Source: Actinotalea caeni | Lineage (GTDB): Bacteria > Actinomycetota > Actinomycetes > Actinomycetales > Beutenbergiaceae | DNA length: 64,000 nt | Assembly (NCBI RefSeq): GCF_009733795.1 | Contig: NZ_WNXX01000004.1 | Span: 1 to 64,000 of the forward strand | Direction: 5' to 3' | Part shown: positions 1 through 8,215 of the stretch, in pieces | Position numbering within the stretch: position 1 is the stretch's first letter | Layout of the letters: every line of letters starts with the position of its first letter | The notes under the pieces: generated by a model | What the model saw: the letters and a program-made list of their open reading frames with translations, nothing else | The model's database searches: none | What the model was told of the DNA's origin: nothing | Made by a program: the position numbers and the translations under genes

Positions 1-38
1 CGACCGGCCGGAGCGAGCCGCGCATTACGGTGGACCAA

Positions 39-91
39 GAGAAGGCCTCCCTCGAGTGACGTTGAACACCACTCAGAATGGAGGCCTTCTC
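39..91. terminator. long inverted repeat, probable terminator
   Basis: The 12-nt arm GAGAAGGCCTCC at 39-50 is perfectly complementary to GGAGGCCTTCTC at 80-91. Within the 29-nt loop a second short pair (GAGTG/CACTC) extends the structure. It lies 38 nt beyond the stop of the minus-strand PKD-domain gene, where a transcription terminator would sit. There is no convincing T-tract on either side. The bases to the left of it (1-38) show no recognisable gene. Confidence 0.6.
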
Positions 92-128
92 CCTACATCC
101 GTGTCACCAACGTGCTGACCGAGTACAA

Positions 129-905
129 CTAGTCGTTCGGGACCAGGCGGACGTCCATCGCGACGATCTCGACCGGGTCCGCGACGCTGGTGGTGGTGGC
201 CATGCCGGCGATCGGGAGCCAGGAGCCGCTGCCGGCGATCTGCAGCTCGCCCTGCCACGACGTCGTGAGGGTGACGGTCACGGCGTCGGCGCTGCTGGTG
301 TAGACGTGCGACACCGTGTGGTCGGGGTAGGGGCTGCCAGGGTCGGTGGTGGCGAGCGTGCCACCGTCGCCGAAGTCCCACGCGTAGTGCACCGGTGTCG
401 CGCGGACCGCCACCGGGACGCCCAGGATCGTCGTCTCCAGCACCTGCACCTGCGCGTCGGTGAGGACGATGAAGTCCATGTTCACCAGCGCCCAGTCCGC
501 ATCCGGCTGGTGAGTGATCGACGGCGCCGCGATCGGCAACCGCTGGAACTCCTGCGCCACCAGCGCGACCACGTCGGCCGCCGTCGGGCCATCCTCGTCC
601 TCGGGACAGAGGTCGGTCTCCTCGTTCCCGAGGGCGCCGTCCTCGTCCGCGTACTGGCGGAGGGCGCAGATGACGTCGTTCTCTTCGTAGGCAGGCACAA
701 GAGCCTGTTGCGTATGTTGCGAGACGCCGTTGTCCGGCACAGCGTCAGGGATGGTCACGATGTGAGCACCGACGACCACGCTGTCGTCCGCCGTCTCACC
801 GGTGATCGACCCTCCGCTCTTGTCATCGGCATAACCGGGAGCCGATGCACAGAGCAGCGCGACAGCGGCCGAACCGGCCGCCGCCAGTCTCAAGCCACGC
901 CACAT
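129..905 (-). CDS. secreted PKD-domain protein
   Basis: This 258-residue protein starts MWRGLRLAAAGSAAVALLCA, an apparent Sec signal peptide with a likely cleavage near residue 26. An acidic mid-region carries two Cys near residues 80 and 100. A C-terminal PKD-type domain has the diagnostic WDFGDGG at residues 176-182, followed by an SHVYTSSAD strand. PKD domains are beta-sandwiches of surface proteins; no catalytic domain is visible, so the role is unknown. Its ATG overlaps the TGA of the upstream lipoprotein gene (TGATG), implying translational coupling and a joint cell-envelope function. Confidence 0.75.
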   Translation of the reverse strand: MWRGLRLAAAGSAAVALLCASAPGYADDKSGGSITGETADDSVVVGAHIVTIPDAVPDNGVSQHTQQALVPAYEENDVICALRQYADEDGALGNEETDLCPEDEDGPTAADVVALVAQEFQRLPIAAPSITHQPDADWALVNMDFIVLTDAQVQVLETTILGVPVAVRATPVHYAWDFGDGGTLATTDPGSPYPDHTVSHVYTSSADAVTVTLTTSWQGELQIAGSGSWLPIAGMATTTSVADPVEIVAMDVRLVPND

Positions 906-1507
906 CACTCGAAGTTCACCCCGTTGACCACGAAACGACCTCCGCTGAACCTCATCGAGATGACGAACTCTGCCTCCACGCCGTCGACGGGTTCGGCGGT
1001 TCCATCGCCTCGATGAATGACCTGAGAGTCCTGCGTGAGGTCGAGCTGAACGACGTAGTTGGGCTGCTCGGCAGTGGGGTAGCTCGCGCCAGCAGCGTTG
1101 ACGTCGAAATGCAGCTCGCCCCCTTCGACCCACCCCCCGGCTTCGTGAATCTCCGTTGCGTTCTCGATAGAGCTCGCGCAGAACTGGCACTCCGACGCAC
1201 TCATCGCCTCGAACGACGCCGTGTCACCCGTCGCGCGCATGTACGTGTAGAGGTCGAGGAAGTACCGCGCCGCCCAGATCGCCCCGACGTGGTCGTCGGT
1301 CTGGGTCTCCGGTGCCGGTGTGGGCGACTCGACCTCGGGCGGCTCGGGGGCCTCGGAGGTCGGCTGCTCCGAGGTCGGCTCCTCGGTGGTGGGCTCCGCC
1401 GTCGTCGTCGGGTCGGCGGTCGGGCCCTCTCCGCCGCCGTCGCACCCCGACAACGCCAGGGCAGCGCACACCGCCACCGCCGCCAGTACCCGCCCCGACC
1501 GTCTCAC
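905..1507 (-). CDS. DUF6318-like lipoprotein
   Basis: I chose the GTG at 1507 because GGGGGCAGCAGGGGC lies just upstream and it gives a short lipoprotein signal: MRRSGRV, a hydrophobic stretch, then the lipobox LSGC with Cys22. A Thr/Glu/Pro-rich linker follows to about residue 70. The C-terminal domain contains ARYFLDLYTYMRATGD and a CQFC pair, which resembles the actinobacterial DUF6318 family (small NTF2-like lipoproteins of unknown function). The protein would be anchored on the outer face of the membrane. It is translationally coupled to the downstream PKD protein. An in-frame start at 1567 would add an unlikely Arg-rich leader. Confidence 0.75.
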   Translation of the reverse strand: MRRSGRVLAAVAVCAALALSGCDGGGEGPTADPTTTAEPTTEEPTSEQPTSEAPEPPEVESPTPAPETQTDDHVGAIWAARYFLDLYTYMRATGDTASFEAMSASECQFCASSIENATEIHEAGGWVEGGELHFDVNAAGASYPTAEQPNYVVQLDLTQDSQVIHRGDGTAEPVDGVEAEFVISMRFSGGRFVVNGVNFE

Positions 1508-1622
1508 GCCCCTGCTGCCCCCTCGTCGATGTGCCGAGACGTTACCCACGACTCCGCGAGCGCACAACAGGTGCTGTGGACAACTCCCCGGTCAGGACGC
1601 CCCTCGCCGTCCGACCCCATCA

Positions 1623-1711
1623 CCGAGTTCGCACCCTGCCGCCGACTTCGCACCTCCCACGGTGCGAACTCGGCGCCCAGGTGCGAACTCGGCGCCCAGG
1701 TGCGAGCTCGG
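1623..1711. repeat. 19-nt-periodic palindromic intergenic element (five arms)
   Basis: Two forward 13-nt arms, CCGAGTTCGCACC (1623-1635) and CCGACTTCGCACC (1642-1654), are followed by three inverted arms: GGTGCGAACTCGG (1661-1673 and 1680-1692) and GGTGCGAGCTCGG (1699-1711). All spacers are 6 nt, giving a strict 19-nt period. The element starts just beyond the 3' end of the GNAT gene, so it could act as its terminator. The same geometry with other sequences recurs near 49.8-50.5, 53.9 and 57.0 kb. Confidence 0.85.
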
Positions 1712-1719
1712 CGAGCCGG

Positions 1720-3039
1720 TCAGTACCAGTAGCTGAGGCTCGGCGCGGTGATCGGCAGGAACGCGAGGTCGAGCCAGCGGGCGGTCTCCTCGTCGGTGTC
1801 GACGCGGCCCGCGGCCCGCAGGGTCGACGCCGTCACGCCGCCGAGCAGCATCGCGCTCAGCTCGGCGACGCCGAGCCGGACCACCGAACCCGAGGCGGCG
1901 CCGGCGTCGACCTTCTGGACCGACGGCGCACCGGCGTCGTCGACCTCGAGCCGCCAGGTGCCCTCGGCGAAGCCGAACGGGTCGGTGACGACGAAGGTCG
2001 CCGACCCCGGGACCCGGAGCCGCCGGGCGCCCAGGCAGCGCTGGACGTCGAGGATGCGCAGCCAGTGGTGGTCGCGCTCGGTGACGGTGATGGCGCGCTC
2101 GTCGGCGACCATCCAGCGCAGCGGCTCGCCGCGCGAGCGCAGCCCGGTGATGACGGTGCCGACGAGGTCGTGCTGGAGCAGGTAGCGCCACAGCGCGGCG
2201 TAGGCGTCGGAGGTCTCGGCCGTGAGGGCGTTGACGTGGATCGTGGCCTTGGCAAAGTCCTCGGGGTTGGTCTCGACCGTGTAGGCGACGACGCCGCGCA
2301 CCTCGCCCTCGGCGTCGGTGTAGCGGACGCCGCGGACCTTCGGGTCGGGCTTGCCGGGCTTGAGGCCGGCGAGCTCCTGCCACAGCAGCGGCCAGCCCGA
2401 GATGTCGCCGGGGCGGGAGCCGCGGGTGCGCTCGTTGAGGGTGGCGAGGTCCTGGGCGAGCTGCTCGCGCTCGATGTGGTCGAGGCGGCCGGGGTCCTCG
2501 CCCTCGGTGGGGCGCGGGCCGGCCCAGCCGGCGCGGCGGGTGTCGATCGTCCAGCTGACGGTGTGGGCGGCGGGGCCGAAGCCGAAGCGGCCGTAGATCG
2601 TCGCCTCGGAGACGGTGAGACCGGCGATCGGCAGCCCGGCGTCGGCGGCGGCGCGCAGCTCGCCGCCCAGCAGGGCGCGGGCGATGCCCCGACGGCGGTG
2701 CGTCGCCGCGACCGTGACCTCGCTGATCGACCACATCGGCAGGAAGCTGTCGGCGTCGACGGTCAGGTCCATCAGCCACGACATCACCGTGGCGACCGGG
2801 GTGCCGGTCTCCGGGCTGCGCGGGTCGTAGACGCCGACCGAGCGCTCGGTGCCGTCGAGGTTCTCGCGCCAGGCGCGCACCCGCTCCTCGGGCGCGCGCT
2901 CGCCGTTGAAGCCGCGGTCGACGGCGGTGACGAAGCCGTCGAAGGCGTCACCGGTGACGAGGCGGTACTCGAGGCCCGTGGCGGCGAGGATCTCGGTGGA
3001 CTGGGGGTCGAGCGGGGCGTCCGCGGCGGAGATGGTCAC
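1720..3039 (-). CDS. Eis-like GNAT family N-acetyltransferase
   Basis: The 439-residue length and organisation fit the Eis/enhanced-intracellular-survival family: two GNAT-type domains followed by a C-terminal sterol-carrier-like domain. Family members transfer acetyl from acetyl-CoA to amines, including aminoglycosides and lysines. The acetyl-CoA loop appears as VAATHRRRGIARALL in the N-terminal domain, followed by a GRFGFGPA segment. The stretch ITVTERDHHWLRILDVQRCL is typical of the C-terminal part. The chain ends in YWY, and Eis enzymes use their free C-terminal carboxylate in catalysis. The substrate cannot be predicted. The gene stands alone, with a palindromic element at its 3' side. 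Confidence 0.85.
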   Translation of the reverse strand: MTISAADAPLDPQSTEILAATGLEYRLVTGDAFDGFVTAVDRGFNGERAPEERVRAWRENLDGTERSVGVYDPRSPETGTPVATVMSWLMDLTVDADSFLPMWSISEVTVAATHRRRGIARALLGGELRAAADAGLPIAGLTVSEATIYGRFGFGPAAHTVSWTIDTRRAGWAGPRPTEGEDPGRLDHIEREQLAQDLATLNERTRGSRPGDISGWPLLWQELAGLKPGKPDPKVRGVRYTDAEGEVRGVVAYTVETNPEDFAKATIHVNALTAETSDAYAALWRYLLQHDLVGTVITGLRSRGEPLRWMVADERAITVTERDHHWLRILDVQRCLGARRLRVPGSATFVVTDPFGFAEGTWRLEVDDAGAPSVQKVDAGAASGSVVRLGVAELSAMLLGGVTASTLRAAGRVDTDEETARWLDLAFLPITAPSLSYWY

Positions 3040-3141
3040 GGGCGCTCACGCTAGTGCCCGGGAGCGGGCCCGGCGAAGGTGAATCTCGCACGTCTCAGGC
3101 GCGCCGTCGGGCGTGCCCGACGGCAGGGGCGAGGGACGCCG

Positions 3142-4407
3142 TCAGACCTCGGCGGGTGTGCTCTCCTCCTCGTGGGTGGTGACCCAGAACTTGCCGGCGA
3201 CGACCAGGCCGAGGACGAGGAGGGTGGAGGTGAGGAGGAACGGCCAGGAGCGGTCCATGCCGGAGAGCCAGCCGCTGATCCACCCGAACGGCGCGGTGAC
3301 GAGCATGACCACGGTGCGCTGGATCGCCATGACGCGCGAGCGCTCGTGGCGGTCGACGTGCAGCGCCACCAGCGACTCCGAGAGCATGAACAGGATGCCG
3401 GCGCCGAACGCGTCGAGGAGGAGGCAGACGGCGAGCATGAGGTAGGTGCTCGTGGTGGCGGCGTCGGCGGCGGGGATGGCGACGAGCAGCAGCTGTCCGG
3501 CGAGGTAGACGCCGAACCCGATGAGGGTGGGGGCCTTGAGGTGCCGGGCATGGGTGAGCGCCGGGATGATCGTGAAGAAGAACAGCACCGACAGCAGCGA
3601 GCGCACCATCGGGAAGAACGGCAGCAGGGCGTCGGGCACCCCGAGCCGGTGGTTGACGACGACCTGCCAGAAGGTCGCGTTGACCAGCGCCACCGCGCCC
3701 ACGAGCGCGGCGATCACCAGGGAGAAGATCGTGCCCTTCGAGCGCACGATGAGCGGCAGCACGCTGCGGTACTGCCGCAACGAGGTGACGATGCTGACGC
3801 CGCGGGTCTGCTCCATGCGGATGCGCCCGACGGCGGTCTCGGTCGTGAAGCGGTAGAGCAGCCAGATCTTCGTCGAGATGATGACGAAGGCGTTGAGATA
3901 GAGGATCCGCACCGCCAGCTCGAGGCCGAGGTTGGAGACCAGCAGCGCCGCGATCGGGGCGAACAGCGCCGAGAACTCGGCGGCGACCTTGACGAGCGCG
4001 TAGACCTTGGGGATCTCGGAGCGGTCGACGTCCTCGACGAGCAGGCAGTCCCACGAGTTCTGGGTGACCTGCCAGGCGCCGTTGATGACCGAGGCGGCCA
4101 GGAACCACCAGAAGTTCTGCGCGAACGCCCACACCAGGCACGGGACCGCCCAGGCGATGACGTCGAAGATCGCAGTGGTGCGGCGGCGGCCGAGCTTGTC
4201 GGTGATGACGCCGCTCAGCAGCCCGAACACCACCTGCGACAGCATCGAGATCGTCGCGAGCAGACCGATCTGGGTGTCGTAGACCCCCAGCGCCAGCATG
4301 AACACCGACGCGTACGGCAGCACCAGCATCATCGACAGGCCCCACATCGGCTCGGTGTAGACCGAGGCGCGGCCGTTGCCCCGCAGGTTCAGCAGGGTGG
4401 TGATCAT
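3142..4407 (-). CDS. MFS transporter
   Basis: A 421-residue protein with about 12 hydrophobic segments and the MFS loop 2-3 signature DKLGRRR after the second helix. It is an integral cytoplasmic-membrane transporter of unknown substrate. I chose the ATG at 4407 (MITTLLNL), although an upstream in-frame TTG at 4440 would add 11 residues; neither has a strong ribosome site. It lies 169 nt downstream of the deoR-type gene on the same strand and may be cotranscribed. In that case a sugar or sugar-acid substrate linked to the KDPG aldolase module would be reasonable, but this is inference. Confidence 0.8.
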   Translation of the reverse strand: MITTLLNLRGNGRASVYTEPMWGLSMMLVLPYASVFMLALGVYDTQIGLLATISMLSQVVFGLLSGVITDKLGRRRTTAIFDVIAWAVPCLVWAFAQNFWWFLAASVINGAWQVTQNSWDCLLVEDVDRSEIPKVYALVKVAAEFSALFAPIAALLVSNLGLELAVRILYLNAFVIISTKIWLLYRFTTETAVGRIRMEQTRGVSIVTSLRQYRSVLPLIVRSKGTIFSLVIAALVGAVALVNATFWQVVVNHRLGVPDALLPFFPMVRSLLSVLFFFTIIPALTHARHLKAPTLIGFGVYLAGQLLLVAIPAADAATTSTYLMLAVCLLLDAFGAGILFMLSESLVALHVDRHERSRVMAIQRTVVMLVTAPFGWISGWLSGMDRSWPFLLTSTLLVLGLVVAGKFWVTTHEEESTPAEV

Positions 4408-4576
4408 CGGGTTACGGGGGCGCTGCACTGGGGGAGTCAAGCGGGTACGGCGGCCTGTTGTCCAGGTCGTGATCAGGTTTGGTTCTGAGGGTTGGGACGG
4501 CGGTGGTGCGCTGGGGGATCGGGCGCCTGGCCGCGGCCCGCCGGCCCCACTCGTGTGGCTCGGCGCGGCGAAGCGC

Positions 4577-5395
4577 TCAGGGGGCGGTCGGTGCTAGCGG
4601 CTGGTCCGCCCGGTGCCGGGGAGCCGGTACGAGGACTGCTTCCACAGGCAGCTGAGCCAGGGCTCGCCGCGCCGCTGGCTCGAGGCGGTCGTCGGTAATG
4701 ACGACATCGAGCTGAGCCAGCCCGGCGACGCGGTATGTCGCGGAGAGACCGAACTTCGAGCTGTCGGCGACCAGCGCCACGGCGTCTGCTACCTCGACCG
4801 CTGCGCGCTTCAGCTCCGCCTTGGCTTCCACCGCGCTAGTCACACCGTGCTCGATCGACCAGGTGCCCGCGCTCAGGAAGCACCAGTCCAGGCTGAGGTG
4901 TCGCAAGGCGCGCTCAGCCGCGGCCCCGGCGGTGGACCCGCTGATCGGATCGACCTCCCCACCGAGATGGATCAGCTCGATCCCGCGAGCGGGAAGGAGC
5001 TGTACAGCGGTCAGGAGGTCGTTGGTGACGACCGTCAGCCCTCGGCGGGTCGCGACCTGCTCAGCCATCAGTTGACAGGTCGTCCCCGCGTCCAGAAAAA
5101 TGGTTGCGCCATCCGGGATGCGCGCCGCAGCCACGCGCGCGATCGCACGCTTCGCCTCGCGCTGCCACCCCACGCGCTCTGTGCGCTCGATCGGCGGCCT
5201 CGTCGCCACGAGTTTGACACCGCCCGTGACGCCGACGACCGAGCCCTGCTCCGCCAGCGCCGCGACGTCACGCCGAACCGTCATTACCGAGACGGCGAGT
5301 CGCCGCGCGAGCTCGTCGAGGCGCACCACACCCTCGGCCTCCAGGATCTCGACGAGAGCGCGGCGACGTTGCTCGGGGATCAGTTTGTCCGCCAT
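4577..5395 (-). CDS. DeoR/GlpR family transcriptional regulator
   Basis: A 272-residue regulator. The N-terminal DeoR helix-turn-helix (EQRRRALVEILEAEGVV, then LAVSVMTVRRDVAAL) occupies residues 8-55. The C-terminal sugar-phosphate-sensing domain contains IFLDAGTTCQLMAE, VVTNDLLTA and a VADSSKFG motif, as in DeoR regulators that sense phosphorylated sugars. The start at 5395 has AGGGAG 8 nt upstream. The gene is divergent from the KDPG aldolase gene, with three 10-bp direct repeats in between, so it most likely represses that promoter, and perhaps its own, until a sugar-acid phosphate accumulates. Confidence 0.9.
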   Translation of the reverse strand: MADKLIPEQRRRALVEILEAEGVVRLDELARRLAVSVMTVRRDVAALAEQGSVVGVTGGVKLVATRPPIERTERVGWQREAKRAIARVAAARIPDGATIFLDAGTTCQLMAEQVATRRGLTVVTNDLLTAVQLLPARGIELIHLGGEVDPISGSTAGAAAERALRHLSLDWCFLSAGTWSIEHGVTSAVEAKAELKRAAVEVADAVALVADSSKFGLSATYRVAGLAQLDVVITDDRLEPAARRALAQLPVEAVLVPAPRHRADQPLAPTAP

Positions 5396-5456
5396 GCGCA
5401 CCACTCCCTCAGGTTCGTACGGGCACGCCATCGTCGCACGTGCGCTGCGCTCTTCC

Positions 5457-5486
5457 GTGACATTCAGTGATATTCTGTGAACATGT
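5457..5486. promoter_or_regulatory. triple 10-bp direct repeat, probable DeoR operator
   Basis: Three consecutive decamers, GTGACATTCA, GTGATATTCT and GTGAACATGT, lie head to tail at exactly one helical turn, 62 nt from the deoR-type start and overlapping the start of the KDPG aldolase gene. DeoR-family repressors commonly bind tandem direct repeats, so this is the obvious operator. Its overlap with the aldolase start would block expression directly. The assignment is inferred from position and periodicity. Confidence 0.65.
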
Positions 5487-6115
5487 GGCGAAGACTCGGG
5501 GCGCTGCGCGCGATCGATGACACAGGCATTGTTCTGATCGTGCGCCTCGACGACGCAGCCCGCGCCGAGAAGGTTGCGGAGGCCGCCATCGCCGGTGGCA
5601 TCCGAGCGCTGGAGATCACCTACTCCGTTCCCGGCGCGCTCGACGTCATCGAGCGACTGGCCCGCCGGCACGCGGCCGACGGCATCGTGATCGGCGCCGG
5701 TACCGTGCTCGACCCCGAAGCGGCCTTCGCCGCCATCCAGGCAGGTGCGCAGCTGCTCGTCAGCCCTAACCTCAATCCCGCGATGATCACCACGGCCAAC
5801 CGCTATCAGGTAGTCACGATGAGTGGAGCCAGCACCCCGACGGAGATCGTCGACACTCTCGCCGCTGGCGCCGACATCGTCAAGCTGTTCCCGTCCGACG
5901 GCGGCCCGGACTACGTCCGGACCGTGCTGGCCCCTTTGGCGGGGGCGCCGATCGCCCCCGCCGGAGGGGTGACCGTGGACAACCTCGGGGACTGGTTCGA
6001 CGCCGGGGTCAGCTGTGTCGGCGTCGGCAGCGCCATCACCAAGGCCGGCGATGCCGCTGCCGTGACCGCGGCCGCTCGTACGTTCGTCGACGCCGTCGCC
6101 GCTGCCCGTCGATGA
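5483..6115 (+). CDS. eda: 2-keto-3-deoxy-6-phosphogluconate (KDPG/KDPGal) aldolase
   Basis: A 210-residue class I aldolase of the KDPG/KHG family, which cleaves 2-keto-3-deoxy sugar-acid phosphates to pyruvate plus an aldehyde such as glyceraldehyde 3-phosphate. Glu44 in RALEITY and the Schiff-base Lys134 in DIVKLFPS are both present, as is the glycine-rich phosphate-binding GGVTVDN segment near the C-terminus. The ATG at 5483 is preferred over an in-frame GTG at 5477. The gene overlaps the following kinase gene by 4 nt, suggesting a kinase-aldolase pair for a sugar acid. Regulation is probably by the divergent DeoR protein. Confidence 0.9.
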   Translation: MWRRLGALRAIDDTGIVLIVRLDDAARAEKVAEAAIAGGIRALEITYSVPGALDVIERLARRHAADGIVIGAGTVLDPEAAFAAIQAGAQLLVSPNLNPAMITTANRYQVVTMSGASTPTEIVDTLAAGADIVKLFPSDGGPDYVRTVLAPLAGAPIAPAGGVTVDNLGDWFDAGVSCVGVGSAITKAGDAAAVTAAARTFVDAVAAARR

Positions 6116-6708
6116 CAGGCCCCGGGCGGCCACCGGTCGCTGTCGTCGTGACCGGGCTGGCCGGCTCAGGAAAGTCGGCCCTCTCCAGGGAGCTGGCGCG
6201 CGCGCTCGGCGCAGCCGTGCTCGACAAGGACGCGATGGTCACGCCCCTGACGGAGCTGGTCTTGAGCGCCCACGGCGAGGATCCGCAGCAGCGGGAGAGC
6301 AGCACGTTCTATCTGGAGCGTGTCTTCCCGGCGGAGTACCGCGGGCTCATGGCGGTGGCCGCGGACTCCCTCCGTGTCGGCACACCGGTCGTCATCGATG
6401 CGCCGTTCTTTGCCTACCTGGCGGATCCGGACTACTTGTCCCGCGCCCAGCAGGAGGCCGGCTGGCCTACCACGGTCCACACGGTGGTGCTGTGGTTGTC
6501 CGCCCCGCCGGAGGTGCTGCGCTCGCGCATGCGCGAGCGCTCGCTCGCACGCGACCGCTGGAAGCTCGACAACTGGGACGCGTACTGGCGGGAGGCCGCC
6601 ACGATGACCTGCACCTGGCGCGGCGCCACCGTCATCGAGGTCAACTCCGCAGCACAGCCTCCAGGGCGGGTTCCGCTGGCCGTCCTGGAGGCCGTGCGAC
6701 GCGTCTGA
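6112..6708 (+). CDS. P-loop small-molecule kinase (AAA_33/gluconokinase-like)
   Basis: A 198-residue P-loop NTPase with Walker A GLAGSGKS at residues 15-22, a DKDAM strand and an Arg-rich lid (RSRMRERSLARDRWKLDNWD), the layout of small kinases of the gluconokinase/AAA_33 group. Overlap with the KDPG aldolase gene (ATGA) suggests it phosphorylates the sugar acid feeding the aldolase, for example 2-keto-3-deoxygluconate or gluconate. That substrate is inferred from context only; antibiotic or nucleoside kinases share the fold. The gene ends 2 nt before the convergent stop of the next gene. Confidence 0.7.
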   Translation: MTGPGRPPVAVVVTGLAGSGKSALSRELARALGAAVLDKDAMVTPLTELVLSAHGEDPQQRESSTFYLERVFPAEYRGLMAVAADSLRVGTPVVIDAPFFAYLADPDYLSRAQQEAGWPTTVHTVVLWLSAPPEVLRSRMRERSLARDRWKLDNWDAYWREAATMTCTWRGATVIEVNSAAQPPGRVPLAVLEAVRRV

Positions 6709-6710
6709 CG

Positions 6711-7694
6711 TCACCGGATGGCGTGGCTCGCCCACTCCCGTCCGGGCTGCTCCTCGACCGGAAGGCCGGCCGCCACGAGGATCCGGTCGAGCAGCTGCTG
6801 TGTGCGAGCCGCCTCGCGGCCCGACGTCAGCGGCTGCTGCCGGTCACGCACGCGGTCGAGGAAATGGTCGACGCACGCCTTGAAGCCGAAGGTGGCCGTG
6901 GCCGTGGCCCACCCGAAGGCTTCCTGACGCATCTCGCGGGTCTCGGTAGCCCCGCGGCGGGTGATCGCGATCCGGTCCGGAGCGTCGATGTGCACGGACG
7001 TCTCGCCCCCGTATGCGTCGAGGTTCTCCTCCCATCCGCCTGCGTTCCGCGCAGCCATCAGCACACCCGTGTGGCCGTTGTCGAAACGCACCATCGCCGC
7101 CAAGCCATCCTCCTGCCACGGGTCGTCACCGGCAGCCGAGGCAGTCACCTCGACCGGCTCGCCGCCGCAGTACCACCGCAGCAAATCGACCATGTGGATC
7201 GAGTTCTCGAAGGTGGCGCGGTACTCGGAGCCGCGACGGTTCTTCTGCGCCACGCAGAAGGTCGCCCCGGCGGCTCCGAAGGCCTCCCGCCCGGCGACAT
7301 AGGTCGGCGCGTACCGTCGATTCAGACCCACCGCAAGGATGCGATCGCTCGACTCCGCGAGGTCCGCGAGCCTGCAGGCGTCTTCGGCGCGGGTGGCCAA
7401 CGGCTTCTCGCAGAAGACGTCGACCCCGGCGGACAGGGCCGCCTCGACGCCCGCGACATGCTCCGACCGCGGGGTGAGGACGAAGACGGCATCAAGATCG
7501 ATCTTCTCGAGCATCGCCTCAACGGTGGTGAACGCGCTTCTAAAGCCCCAGCGCGACACGATCGCGGTCGGATCCTCGCGCCGCGAGACCAGCGCGGTCA
7601 TCTCGACGTCGTCCCGTGCAACGAGCGACGGCAGCTGGGCGATGGTCGCGATGTTGCCGGCGCCCACGACGCCGATCCTGAGCGTGGTGCTCAC
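6711..7694 (-). CDS. Gfo/Idh/MocA family oxidoreductase (last gene of the operon)
   Basis: A 327-residue NAD(P)-dependent dehydrogenase. The Rossmann motif GVVGAGNIA is at residues 8-16 and the family EKP triad, with its catalytic Lys, at 96-98. The C-terminal substrate domain contains ENSIHMVDLLRWYCGG. It is clearly paralogous to the protein encoded at 9284-10321 (shared QKNR-G-EYRAT-EN segments). It starts at a GTG overlapping the TGA of the VOC gene. Members oxidise sugars, inositols or glycosides at one carbon. A second copy in the same operon suggests successive oxidation and reduction steps on one carbohydrate scaffold. Confidence 0.9.
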   Translation of the reverse strand: MSTTLRIGVVGAGNIATIAQLPSLVARDDVEMTALVSRREDPTAIVSRWGFRSAFTTVEAMLEKIDLDAVFVLTPRSEHVAGVEAALSAGVDVFCEKPLATRAEDACRLADLAESSDRILAVGLNRRYAPTYVAGREAFGAAGATFCVAQKNRRGSEYRATFENSIHMVDLLRWYCGGEPVEVTASAAGDDPWQEDGLAAMVRFDNGHTGVLMAARNAGGWEENLDAYGGETSVHIDAPDRIAITRRGATETREMRQEAFGWATATATFGFKACVDHFLDRVRDRQQPLTSGREAARTQQLLDRILVAAGLPVEEQPGREWASHAIR

Positions 7695-8215
7695 GTGTCC
7701 CTCCAGTCACTCGGACCCACGAACGGCGGGGGATCCACCACTCGCGAGCGATCGACGAGCTCGATGAGGAGCCCCCACGGGCTCCGCAGGTACGTCCAGC
7801 GGTTGCCCGCGACCACGGGGCTGTCCGCCGCCACCTCCTTGACCTCGCCGAGCACCTGGACGCCGGGGAAGGTTCGCAGGTGCTCGACAGCCAGGTCGAC
7901 GTCGTCGACCACGAACGCCAGGTGGTGCCCGCCAGCGTCCCCGTGCCGCGGCATCTCGGTGGACAACCCGCTGCCGAACCACTGGAAGAGCTCGAGGTTG
8001 AGGTTGGGCGGCAGCCGCAGCATCGACAGCTCGAGCGCAGCATCCGCCGGCATCCCGAAGTTGGTCACCATGAAGTCCCCATCCGGCCCGCGGCGGGATC
8101 GGTAGAGCTCCTCGGCGCCGAACGCCTCGACGAAGAACCCCACCGCGGCGTCGAGATCGGGAACGGTGAAAGCGATGTGGTCGGCGTAGCGCAGGCCGGG
8201 AATATGCGATCTCAC
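7691..8215 (-). CDS. VOC superfamily (glyoxalase/dioxygenase-like) protein
   Basis: A 174-residue protein with two beta-alpha-beta-beta-beta modules of the vicinal oxygen chelate fold. Putative metal ligands are His in YADHIAFTV, His in GGHHLAFVV and Glu in GLLIELVDR. The reaction (isomerase, lyase or ring-cleaving dioxygenase) cannot be read from sequence. I chose the GTG at 8215 because it overlaps the stop of the upstream LLM gene (GTGA); the Val codon further upstream is GTC and cannot start. It is translationally coupled on both sides inside the LacI-regulated operon. Confidence 0.8.
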   Translation of the reverse strand: MRSHIPGLRYADHIAFTVPDLDAAVGFFVEAFGAEELYRSRRGPDGDFMVTNFGMPADAALELSMLRLPPNLNLELFQWFGSGLSTEMPRHGDAGGHHLAFVVDDVDLAVEHLRTFPGVQVLGEVKEVAADSPVVAGNRWTYLRSPWGLLIELVDRSRVVDPPPFVGPSDWRDT

